The notes: generated from the letters alone by a model not told the origin. 6,055 nt of DNA from Clostridia bacterium (GCA_017501125.1 JAFVXN010000056.1:1-6055), one strand, 5' to 3'. Counted from the first letter of the stretch, positions 1-6,053 are shown. Translations and numbers: made by a program.

Positions 1-447
1 AAATAAATATAAAATCCCTACCAGCGTGCCCGCTAAAACGCCGTAGACAATGATGGGGCCTGAGACGACGAACATCTTTGCCGCCATGCCGTAGATATAT
101 CCCTCCGTCTTGAACTCGATAGACGGCGAACAGACGCTGTTGGCAAAGCCCGTAATCGGCACGATAGAGCCTGCGCCTGCGTTCCGCCCTATCCTATCGT
201 AGACGCCCAGCCCCGTCAAGAGGGTGCCTAAAAAGATAAGCACGACGCTGGTCATACCCGCCAGTTCGTCCCCGCTCATTCCTAAAAAGGTCTCCAGCAT
301 ATAGCGGATAAACTGCCCCACGCAACAAATAAGTCCGCCCACTAAAAAGGCGCGAAGACAGTTCTTAAAATGTTTCGTCGGCGGCGCGAACGAGTGCACG
401 TAGTCGATATAATTTTGGTTGGTATTTTCCCTATCTTTGCCCGTCAT
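1..447 (-). CDS. spoVAC: SpoVAC, stage V sporulation protein AC (3' end cut off by the window)
   Basis: Membrane subunit of the SpoVA channel, which in spore formers moves Ca-dipicolinic acid into the developing spore and releases it at germination, acting in the inner spore membrane. The 149 visible residues begin MTGKDRENTN and carry the family hallmarks: FKNCLRAFLVGGLICCVGQ (about 27-45), LLTGLGVYDRIGRNAGAGS (76-94), then VPITGFANSV (96-105) and a EFKTEG...MAAKMF stretch (111-126). Hydrophobic segments at about 32-50, 65-82 and 125-149 fit a multi-pass membrane protein. The frame is still open at base 1; with a usual family length near 150-160, only a few residues should be missing. The ATG at 445-447 is preceded by AAGGG with an 8-base spacer; an in-frame GTG at 481-483 is a less likely alternative. 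It follows the gpsA terminator, so it should start its own unit, probably spoVACDE as in other Clostridia (inference, as the rest lies outside). Confidence 0.93.
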   Translation of the reverse strand, partial: MTGKDRENTNQNYIDYVHSFAPPTKHFKNCLRAFLVGGLICCVGQFIRYMLETFLGMSGDELAGMTSVVLIFLGTLLTGLGVYDRIGRNAGAGSIVPITGFANSVCSPSIEFKTEGYIYGMAAKMFVVSGPIIVYGVLAGTLVGILYLF

Positions 448-541
448 TGTCTTTGCCCTTTTTGCGTCGGCAAAGGAAAACACGTCTCTTTTTCGTCCTT
501 GCTTTGCAGACGATTGTCCGTCTTGATACGTCTCATATCTA

Positions 542-570
542 TACTTTGCGCCGATTTCTCTTTTTTATGC
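542..570 (-). promoter_or_regulatory. Weak candidate forespore (sigma-G/F-like) promoter for spoVAC
   Basis: On the minus strand, GCATA (570-566) fits the sigma-G -35 consensus GHATR. It is followed after 17 bases by CAAAGTA (548-542), which matches 5 of 7 positions of the -10 consensus CATWHTA. It lies just past the gpsA terminator and about 95 bases ahead of the spoVAC start. B. subtilis spoVA is known to be sigma-G dependent, which is why I looked here. The -10 match is imperfect, and short AT-rich matches occur by chance. The rest of the 170-base gap (448-617) shows only the terminator and a small hairpin, AGACG-6-CGTCT at 508-523. Confidence 0.2.
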
Positions 571-573
571 ACG

Positions 574-600
574 AAAAACGCCCCGATTATATCGGGGCGC
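574..600 (-). terminator. Intrinsic terminator after gpsA
   Basis: Read on the minus strand, a 9-bp perfect stem (bases 591-599 paired with 579-587, core CGCCCCGAT/ATCGGGGCG) closes a 3-base loop and is followed directly by TTTTT (578-574). The stem starts about 18 bases after the gpsA stop codon. This is a textbook Rho-independent terminator. It separates the mrnC-to-gpsA operon from spoVAC. The stem sequence itself is symmetric, but on the plus strand only a short, interrupted T run (TAATTTTTAT) follows, and no plus-strand gene is present for it to serve. Confidence 0.93.
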
Positions 601-617
601 TAATTTTTATCCTCTTA

Positions 618-1580
618 TTAAAATTCGTACTTTGTTTCACGGGAAAAAAGTCTATCCAAAATTTCGTTGCACTTGTTCTGGTCGCAATCCGCCTGACACA
701 GTTCGTAAACCGCGTTGGTCAAAGGCAAATCAACGCCGTACTTTTCGCCGAGTTTTTTCATCGCCGCCGCCGTAGGTACGCCTTCGGCAAGTTTTTGGAA
801 CTTATCCCCTTTGACGAGCATCTCGCCGTAGGAACGATTGTGGGAATAAGGGCTGAACAACGTCGCCTCGTAATCGCCCAAGTGCGCAAGCCCATACGCC
901 GAACGCTCGTTGCCGCCGAGGGCTTTGATAAGGCGTGCCACCTCACCCGCGCCACGCGCCATCAACGCGCCCTTCAAAGAGACGTAGCCACAGCCGTCCA
1001 AGACGCCCGCCAAAATGCCCATAACGTTCTTAGCCGCCGCACCGATCTCCGTGCCGACGATGTCCGTGAAAAAACGGATTAAATTGCTCTTGAACGCATC
1101 GGCAAGTTTTCTTTTCAACCCGTCGTTGTAGGAGTCGATGACCATACAGTTGGGGATACCTTGCGTAAAGGCTTGGATATGCCCAGGGCCCACCCAAACG
1201 GCGATATGGTCCTTATCTACGCCGCTTTCGAGCAACACCTCCGACAATCTTGCACCCGTCGATACCTCTATCCCTTTCATACAAAGGACGAAGTTCTTAT
1301 CCGCGACGTCGTAGCGCAAAATCTTTTGCATAAACCCACGCAAACCCTGCGAGGAAATGGAGATGATAATTACCTCCGCGCGAGACACCGCCGCCTCTAA
1401 ATCGCACGTCAGCGTGATGCGACTGTCCAGTTCTACGTACTCGTTTTTACCCGTTTCTTTGAGTACCTTGTACGAGTAATCGTCCTCGGGTCCCCACGAA
1501 TAAACTTCGTGCCCTTGATTGCACAAATACCACGCAATAAACGAGCCCCACCTACCGCAACCTAATACGGATACTTTCAT
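618..1580 (-). CDS. gpsA: NAD(P)H-dependent glycerol-3-phosphate dehydrogenase, divergent variant
   Basis: Cytosolic enzyme that reduces dihydroxyacetone phosphate to sn-glycerol-3-phosphate, the backbone for phospholipid synthesis. The 320 residues fit the family length. An N-terminal Rossmann fold carries GCGRWGS (7-13, family GxGxWGT). ISSQGLR (75-81) and KGIE (102-105) follow; the C-terminal domain has TEIGAAAKNVMGI (177-189) with the expected catalytic lysine K184, then D236, T240 and EGVPT (266-270). Two usually conserved motifs differ: GPSFAxEVAxG is GPGHIQAFTQG (131-141), and the substrate-phosphate motif SRN is SHN (246-248), with H247 (codon 840-842) for Arg. It may be a diverged GpsA or a related subfamily. 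The ATG at 1578-1580 has a strong AAGGAG 8 bases upstream. It lies 25 bases after recR and is the last gene before the terminator, with tandem TAA TAA stops. Confidence 0.88.
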   Translation of the reverse strand: MKVSVLGCGRWGSFIAWYLCNQGHEVYSWGPEDDYSYKVLKETGKNEYVELDSRITLTCDLEAAVSRAEVIIISISSQGLRGFMQKILRYDVADKNFVLCMKGIEVSTGARLSEVLLESGVDKDHIAVWVGPGHIQAFTQGIPNCMVIDSYNDGLKRKLADAFKSNLIRFFTDIVGTEIGAAAKNVMGILAGVLDGCGYVSLKGALMARGAGEVARLIKALGGNERSAYGLAHLGDYEATLFSPYSHNRSYGEMLVKGDKFQKLAEGVPTAAAMKKLGEKYGVDLPLTNAVYELCQADCDQNKCNEILDRLFSRETKYEF

Positions 1581-1605
1581 TTTCTTTTCTCCTTCTGTTC
1601 AAAAA

Positions 1606-2199
1606 CTATAATTCGTTCCTTTCCACGAACGCGCGCGTGAGCGTCACGTCGTCGGTATATTCGATTTCGCTGCCCACGGGGATACCGTGCGCCAACCTCG
1701 TCACCTTTACGCCAAGCGGCTTGATAAGCCTTGCCAAATAAAGCGCCGTCGCGTCGCCCGATACGTCGGGATTGGTGGCTACGATAATTTCGTCCACGCC
1801 ACCTTCACCGATACGAGCCAGCAATTCCTTCACGCGGATATCGTTGGGTCCCACGCCCGCCATCGGGTCGATAACCCCGTGCAAGACGTGATACACGCCG
1901 TCGAATTCTCTCAGTTTTTCAATCGCCGCGACGTCCTTCGGCTCCTTGACTACGCAGATTTTTTTCTTCTCCCTGCGCAGACAAAGGTCGCACGTTTCCT
2001 TTTCGGTAAAGTTGCCGCAAACGGAGCAGTAACGCACCCGTTTTTTGACCCCGACGATGGCCTCGGCGAAAGCGCGCGCCTCCGACTCGGGCATATCGAT
2101 AATCTTATACGCATACCGCTGCGCCGTCTTCTTCCCCACGCCAGGGAGTTTCGAGAACTCGTTGACGAGTTTCCCGATAGGTTCTATCATTACGTCCAT
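1606..2199 (-). CDS. recR: Recombination mediator protein RecR
   Basis: Works with RecF and RecO to load RecA on single-stranded gaps, in the cytoplasm on DNA. The 197 residues match the family length and order: a helix-hairpin-helix around LPGVGKKTAQR (18-28), a four-cysteine zinc site C58-x2-C61-x8-C70-x2-C73, a Toprim domain from about 80, and a C-terminal segment with RLAHGIPVGSEIEYTDDVTL (168-187). The YHVLHG (103-108) and ATNP (141-144) blocks are typical. Odd: the Toprim glutamate of the VVE-x3-D motif is lysine here (K85, codon AAG at 1945-1947) with D89 kept, and the usual GEAT reads GDAT (148-151). The start ATG (2197-2199) lies 3 bases after the ybaB stop; its best Shine-Dalgarno, GGAGGG, is inside ybaB 12 bases upstream. 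A second ATG three codons in is a worse-placed alternative. The dnaX-ybaB-recR order is widely conserved. Confidence 0.96.
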   Translation of the reverse strand: MDVMIEPIGKLVNEFSKLPGVGKKTAQRYAYKIIDMPESEARAFAEAIVGVKKRVRYCSVCGNFTEKETCDLCLRREKKKICVVKEPKDVAAIEKLREFDGVYHVLHGVIDPMAGVGPNDIRVKELLARIGEGGVDEIIVATNPDVSGDATALYLARLIKPLGVKVTRLAHGIPVGSEIEYTDDVTLTRAFVERNEL

Positions 2200-2202
2200 A
2201 TC

Positions 2203-2526
2203 TTAGAGCATCCCTCCAAGTCCGCCCATATTGCCGAACTTGCCCATCTTTTCTTCGTAGACGGCGTCCGCCTTCTTGTATCCGTCGTTGATAGCCGCCA
2301 TAATCAAGTCTTCTAACAACTCGATATCGTCAGGATCAACTACGCTCTCGTCAAGTTCGATACCGTTGATAATTTTTTTCGCGTTCATATACACTACCAC
2401 CGCTTCGTTAGCCGCCGTGCCGACGACTTCCCAGTCGTCTAAAAGCGCCGACGTCTGTTGCATCTCCTCTTGCATCTTTTGTGCCTGTTTCATCAGGTTC
2501 TGCATACCGCCGTTAAATCCTGCCAT
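2203..2526 (-). CDS. YbaB/EbfC family nucleoid-associated DNA-binding protein
   Basis: Small dimeric DNA-binding protein of the YbaB/EbfC family (YaaK in B. subtilis), thought to bind the nucleoid; its precise role is not settled. The 107 residues show the usual plan: a Gly/Met-rich start with NLMKQAQKMQEEMQQ (10-24, an amphipathic helix), a beta region with ING-like IDE strands, VVDPDDIELLEDLIMAAIND (62-81), and a tail rich in Gly and Met (GNMGGLGGML) as is typical. The ATG at 2524-2526 is preceded by AGAGG with a 6-base spacer, right after the dnaX TAA (11-base gap). It sits between dnaX and recR as in most bacteria, so a link to replication or repair is inferred from context. Confidence 0.95.
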   Translation of the reverse strand: MAGFNGGMQNLMKQAQKMQEEMQQTSALLDDWEVVGTAANEAVVVYMNAKKIINGIELDESVVDPDDIELLEDLIMAAINDGYKKADAVYEEKMGKFGNMGGLGGML

Positions 2527-2537
2527 AATTCACCTCT

Positions 2538-4241
2538 TTATTTAATCTCTATTTTCGTATCGGGGAAGGCTTTCTTTAAGTCTTCCATCTTCTTTGCAAA
2601 GTCTTCCTTGGGACGGCCTTTAAGTTGGATACGGAATCCGTCCTCGCCTATCCCTATCTCCGCGAACGCCTGACGAATAAGCGGATAATGATCCTCTCTC
2701 GTCATCGACTTGTACATCGTTTCGCTGTCCGTAATCAGCACGAACGCACCGTCCTCAATCGTGTAATCAAGGTCCATACAAACGGCAAACAATACGCCGT
2801 TCTTGCCCGTGCGCCTAAGCGAGCGCAGGAAGGCACCGAAGGTCGTCCTCGCGTCACCTGTCAAGGGTTTTTTGAGCGAAAGGACGGGGGCAGGGGTAGG
2901 TTCTACCACCTTTTCCACCTTTTTGGGCTTTATCTCCTCCACGGGATAATAAGGCGTTTCGTCAAAGACGGGCTCTTCCAAAGGAGGGGGAGGGGGCACG
3001 TCCTCGTCATAGACGGGCTCCTCTACGGTCTGCACCGTGGGCGTTTCTTCCTTTTCTACTGCGGGGGCCTTTTCCGCCACCGCGACCACGCCCCTTTTTA
3101 ACTGTTCCTCAAGCGTCGAAATACGCACGAGTAAAGATTCGATATCGTAATCTTCTTGGGGCATACACGCCTTCATAACGGACGTCTCGAACAAGACCCT
3201 CGGCGAAGAGGCGTATTTCAAATCTAATTCCGCAAGCGCAAAAATCTCCGTCGCGCGAAGGAGTGCGTGCGCGTCCGTGCGCTTAGCAAGCGTCTGCACC
3301 GCCGTAGAATCTGCGTCCGACAAAGTCAGTAGCGATCTTGCACCGCGACAGTTTTTGGCGATAGCCAGCGCGTTGAAAAACTCCAACACGTCGGAGAGGA
3401 GCAGACCTACGCTCTTGCCCTGCGCTAAGAAATCTTCTACGCAGGAAAGCGCCTTGCCCGTATCCTGATCGACGATCGCCTCGCAAAGGGAGGACAACGC
3501 GGAAAAATCGGCGTTGCCGAGCACTTTCGTCACGTCTTCGTAGGTGAGTTTCCCTTCGCTGTACGACACGCAGGTATCCGCCAAGGAGAGCATATCTCGC
3601 ACGCTACCTGCACCTGCACGGGCGAGCGCTTGCACCGCCTCTTCTTCGTACGGCTTACCGATCGAAGTCAGCACTGACTTCAACCGCGCCTCCAAATCCT
3701 CCTGAGGAATCAGTTTGAAGTCGAATCGCATACAGCGGGACAAAATGGTGGCTGGAATCTTATGCGCCTCCGTCGTAGCGAGCACGAACACGGCGTGTTT
3801 GGGCGGCTCCTCCAACGTCTTTAACAGCGCGTTGAAAGCGGACGGCGAAAGCATATGGACTTCGTCCACGATGTATACCTTATACTTGCCCGAAACGGGA
3901 GGATACTGCACCTTTTCTCGCAAATCACGCATTTCGTCGACGCCGTTGTTGGAGGCGGCGTCTATCTCGGTGATATCCAAGTTGGCAGGGTCTTGCAAGG
4001 CGCGACAGGTCGCACACTTTCCGCAGGGGGATCCGTCTACCGCTTGCTCGCAATTGATCGCCGCGGCGAAAATCTTCGCAATACTCGTCTTACCCGTGCC
4101 ACGGGGCCCGCAAAACAGGTATGCGTGTCCTATTTTGCCCGTCTTTATTTGATTTTTCAGTACCGTCACGATATGTTCCTGCCGTACGACCTCGTCAAGG
4201 GTCGCGGGGCGGAAGGTGCGGTATAACGCCAAATACGCCAT
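2538..4241 (-). CDS. dnaX: DNA polymerase III subunit gamma/tau (clamp loader ATPase)
   Basis: AAA+ subunit of the clamp loader that places the beta clamp on primed DNA and, as tau, ties the polymerase and helicase together. In the 567 residues one sees Walker A GPRGTGKTS (45-53), a zinc site C64-x8-C73-x2-C76-x2-C79, Walker B VDEVH (125-129), sensor 1 ATTE (155-158), the SRC motif with the trans-acting arginine (168-170), and sensor 2 GSVRDMLSLAD (212-222). Domain III extends to about 365. A charged linker rich in Pro, Glu and Val (390-455, with VPPPPPLEEP) leads to a compact C-terminal domain (460-567), so a full tau-type protein is encoded. An A6 run at 2868-2873 lies at the linker/domain boundary. 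The ATG starts one base after the sigH stop (TAATATG); a GGAG lies 10 bases upstream inside sigH, so translational coupling is likely. Confidence 0.98.
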   Translation of the reverse strand: MAYLALYRTFRPATLDEVVRQEHIVTVLKNQIKTGKIGHAYLFCGPRGTGKTSIAKIFAAAINCEQAVDGSPCGKCATCRALQDPANLDITEIDAASNNGVDEMRDLREKVQYPPVSGKYKVYIVDEVHMLSPSAFNALLKTLEEPPKHAVFVLATTEAHKIPATILSRCMRFDFKLIPQEDLEARLKSVLTSIGKPYEEEAVQALARAGAGSVRDMLSLADTCVSYSEGKLTYEDVTKVLGNADFSALSSLCEAIVDQDTGKALSCVEDFLAQGKSVGLLLSDVLEFFNALAIAKNCRGARSLLTLSDADSTAVQTLAKRTDAHALLRATEIFALAELDLKYASSPRVLFETSVMKACMPQEDYDIESLLVRISTLEEQLKRGVVAVAEKAPAVEKEETPTVQTVEEPVYDEDVPPPPPLEEPVFDETPYYPVEEIKPKKVEKVVEPTPAPVLSLKKPLTGDARTTFGAFLRSLRRTGKNGVLFAVCMDLDYTIEDGAFVLITDSETMYKSMTREDHYPLIRQAFAEIGIGEDGFRIQLKGRPKEDFAKKMEDLKKAFPDTKIEIK

Positions 4242-4242
4242 A

Positions 4243-4824
4243 TTATCTCTGCTCCGTATACAGTTTTTGCAGTTTCTTCTTACTTCTTTGCAATGCGTTG
4301 TCTATACTCTTATTCGTCTTGCCCGTCTTTTCACAAATGTCAGCCGTCGACATACCGTCGATGTACAGCATCATAATCTCTAATTCCATCTCCGAAAGCA
4401 CGGTACGCATCTTTTCTTGCAACTCGACACGCCCTTCGCTACGGATTAGCCCTTCCTCGGGATCTATCTCAAGCGCCTCACCCGCCGCCACCATCAAAGG
4501 CACGTAATTGTTGAGAGGCAAGTTCTTCTTGCTGGCACTTGCCCGAAGGGCGTCGGCTATCCTTCTCGATATGCAAAGGTGGGCAAAGTTCTTAAAACTG
4601 AGCGACTTATCCCCGTCCTTATAATCGATTACGGCGGCACAAAGCCCCAGCATCCCCTCTTGAACGAGGTCCTCCGTCTCTCCGCCTATCAAAAAGAATC
4701 GACGCGCTTTGCTGCGCACCACTTCACCGTAGCGGACGCAGAGTTGCTCTAAAGCCGACCTATCCCCAGACTGCGCCATTTTGACCAAACTTTCGTCGGT
4801 TATCTTTTGCGTTTGATTATCCAA
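4243..4824 (-). CDS. sigH: RNA polymerase sigma-H factor (Spo0H type)
   Basis: Sigma-70 family factor that in Bacillus and Clostridia directs early sporulation and stationary-phase transcription. The 193 residues closely follow B. subtilis SigH as I recall it: region 2 with VRSKARRFFLIGGETEDLVQ (36-55) and EGMLG (56-60), SFKNFAHLCISRRI (76-89), KNLPLNNYVPL (100-110), and region 4 ending NKSIDNALQRSKKKL (171-185) as the -35 helix-turn-helix. Conservation of these promoter-contacting parts suggests the same promoter class (inference). The linker between regions 2 and 4 is about ten residues shorter than in B. subtilis. The start is TTG at 4822-4824, chosen because AGGAG lies 5 bases upstream and the N-terminus then matches the family. 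The gap to rlmB is 11 bases, with no rae1/yacP gene between them as in B. subtilis; dnaX follows one base after its stop. Confidence 0.95.
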   Translation of the reverse strand: MDNQTQKITDESLVKMAQSGDRSALEQLCVRYGEVVRSKARRFFLIGGETEDLVQEGMLGLCAAVIDYKDGDKSLSFKNFAHLCISRRIADALRASASKKNLPLNNYVPLMVAAGEALEIDPEEGLIRSEGRVELQEKMRTVLSEMELEIMMLYIDGMSTADICEKTGKTNKSIDNALQRSKKKLQKLYTEQR

Positions 4825-4834
4825 AGGTTCTCCT
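4822..4834 (-). promoter_or_regulatory. Ribosome binding site fixing a TTG start for sigH
   Basis: On the minus strand the rlmB stop TAA is followed by AAGGAGAACCT and then TTG GAT AAT. The AGGAG (4834-4830) is near-ideal and sits 5 bases before TTG. The next in-frame ATG is codon 16, with no comparable Shine-Dalgarno and a start inside the conserved region 2. The TTG is therefore the best supported start, and should give weaker initiation than ATG. Confidence 0.8.
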
Positions 4835-4835
4835 T

Positions 4836-5564
4836 TTAACGTCTACCTCTTACGACCTCGTAAGCCGCAATCCCCAGCGCCACCGACGCGTTGAGGGAAT
4901 TGACCCTGCCTTGCAAAGGAATTGACAATACTTTATCGCAACGCTCTTTCGTCAAGCGTTTTACACCGCTGTCCTCGCCACCGACAATCAGTGCTACGTT
5001 GCCGGTAAAGTCTTGCGTGTAGATATCTTCGCCACCTGCCTCCAAGGCATACACCCAGTAGCCCTCTTTTTGCAACTTCTCCACCGCTTGGTTGAGGGAG
5101 GGGACGCGGGCGACTTTGATATGTTCCGCCGCGCCTGCAGAGATACGGATAGCCGCCTCCGTCACGGGCGCGCACCCCGTCTTGGAGATGACGACGCCGT
5201 CGCACCCAGCGCACTCCGCCACACGCAAAATACTACCGAGATTGTGCACGTCTTCTATCCCGTCGCAAAGGACGACGAAACCGCCCTTTTCGCTCCTCTT
5301 TTCCGCGATGATATCTTCCAAATCGTAATACTCGTAGTCCGTCGTAAACGCAATCACGCCTTGGTGTTTGCCCGTCACGCTCTCCTTATCGAGCACCCGT
5401 CTATCGACGAATTGGATACGCACGCCCTTCGCGCGCGCCTGCGAAAAAACCAGCCCGAGCGAGCCTTGCGGCGTGGCTTTGTCCGATTTTTCAAGCAAAA
5501 TTTTATCGATATTTTTACCAGTTTTGAGCAGTTCTAAGACTGCGTTTCTTCCTTCCGTTTTCAT
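4836..5564 (-). CDS. rlmB: 23S rRNA (guanosine-2'-O-)-methyltransferase RlmB, TrmH/SPOUT family
   Basis: Uses S-adenosylmethionine to methylate a ribose 2'-OH, in RlmB of E. coli at G2251 of 23S rRNA. The 242 residues show an N-terminal RNA-binding domain starting with KTEGRNAVLELL (2-13) and KHQGV (66-70), then the SPOUT knot domain. Motif 1 is DGIEDVHNLGSILRVAECAG (101-120) with N108 and R114; motif 2 is LIVGGEDSG (192-200); motif 3 is SIPLQGRVNSLNASVALG (214-231). The length is typical. The ATG (5562-5564) is preceded by GAGG with a 7-base spacer that begins right at the mrnC stop. It sits between mrnC and sigH, as the orthologue yacO does in B. subtilis apart from rae1. The exact target nucleotide cannot be read from sequence, since SPOUT relatives with other targets look alike. 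Confidence 0.93.
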   Translation of the reverse strand: MKTEGRNAVLELLKTGKNIDKILLEKSDKATPQGSLGLVFSQARAKGVRIQFVDRRVLDKESVTGKHQGVIAFTTDYEYYDLEDIIAEKRSEKGGFVVLCDGIEDVHNLGSILRVAECAGCDGVVISKTGCAPVTEAAIRISAGAAEHIKVARVPSLNQAVEKLQKEGYWVYALEAGGEDIYTQDFTGNVALIVGGEDSGVKRLTKERCDKVLSIPLQGRVNSLNASVALGIAAYEVVRGRR

Positions 5565-5575
5565 CTTCTTTCCTC

Positions 5576-6013
5576 TTACGGTTTGTAGGCGATTGCCGCC
5601 GACTGCGGCACGAAAAATTCCTCGGGCGTTTGGGCAAAAATCTCGTCCAGCCTCGCCGTCTGCCCGCTTATATACAAAAAGCCAAGCACCGCCTCAAAGC
5701 CCGTGGAACGGTTGTATTCCCCCACGTCGGCGTTCTTGCTCTTCGCGCCTTTTTTCGCGTTTCGTGCGCGTAAAAAAATCTCTTTTTCTTCATCCGTGAA
5801 AAGGGGCAGGAGTTTGTCCAAAAACTCGCTCTGCGCGTGCGCGGACACCACCTTGCCTGCCGTGCGTTGAAAATCGCTGGGCTTTCCTTTATAGCAAGCC
5901 GCCATGCGCTTTCTTACGTACAGCGAATAGACCGCGTCGCCGACGAAAGCGAGGACGATAGGATTGATAAGTTTGCTTTCAGCAACGCTTAAATTTTCTT
6001 CCATACCGAACAT
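5576..6013 (-). CDS. mrnC: Mini-ribonuclease 3 (Mini-III)
   Basis: Dimeric RNase III-like endonuclease without a double-stranded RNA binding domain; in B. subtilis it matures the ends of 23S rRNA. The 145 residues match that single-domain form. Key blocks are NPIVLAFVGDAVYSLYVR (17-34) with catalytic D26, KVVSAHAQSEFL (54-65), RARNAK (82-87) and STGFEAVLGFLY (103-114) with E107, the second metal-binding acidic residue. The ATG at 6011-6013 is taken as the start; a second ATG three codons in (6002-6004) is possible, as Shine-Dalgarno support is only moderate for either (AAGG 12 bases before the first). It is the first gene of the operon inside this window, with a promoter element just upstream. 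In B. subtilis cysS precedes it; whether that holds here lies outside the window. Confidence 0.95.
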   Translation of the reverse strand: MFGMEENLSVAESKLINPIVLAFVGDAVYSLYVRKRMAACYKGKPSDFQRTAGKVVSAHAQSEFLDKLLPLFTDEEKEIFLRARNAKKGAKSKNADVGEYNRSTGFEAVLGFLYISGQTARLDEIFAQTPEEFFVPQSAAIAYKP

Positions 6014-6044
6014 TTTCTAAGTCCGCCTTTTCCCCATTTTAACC

Positions 6045-6053
6045 ATTATACCA
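6045..6053 (-). promoter_or_regulatory. Extended -10 promoter element ahead of mrnC
   Basis: The minus strand reads TGGTATAAT (6053-6045), a perfect -10 hexamer with the extended TGn motif of housekeeping sigma-A promoters. A start of transcription about 7 bases downstream (near 6038) would give a leader of about 25 bases before the mrnC ATG. The -35 region falls outside the window, so the promoter cannot be checked in full. It suggests that the seven-gene operon has its own promoter here even if genes further upstream are read through. Confidence 0.65.

Noticed and set aside
601..617. AGAGG after the gpsA stop as a ribosome binding site for another small gene
   Set aside because: No start codon follows before the terminator stem, and the reading frame is closed by tandem stops.
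447..1082. Plus-strand open frame of 211 codons
   Set aside because: It is antisense to spoVAC's upstream gap and gpsA, shows no recognisable domain and has low-complexity Arg/Ala/Val composition typical of a shadow of a real minus-strand gene.
1600..1612. TTATAG as a possible -10 box for a separate gpsA promoter
   Set aside because: It overlaps the recR stop codon, matches the consensus poorly and has no -35 partner at the right distance; the 25-base gap fits an operon.
1687..2316. Plus-strand open frame of 209 codons
   Set aside because: It runs antisense through recR and the end of ybaB, both well-supported genes, and its translation is rich in His and Arg with no family resemblance.
3885..4060. 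Four-cysteine cluster in dnaX as a sign of an inserted domain
   Set aside because: A C-x8-C-x2-C-x2-C zinc site after Walker A is a normal part of bacterial DnaX.
5013..5537. Plus-strand open frame of 174 codons
   Set aside because: It lies fully antisense to rlmB, whose motifs are intact; no ribosome binding site or domain supports it.
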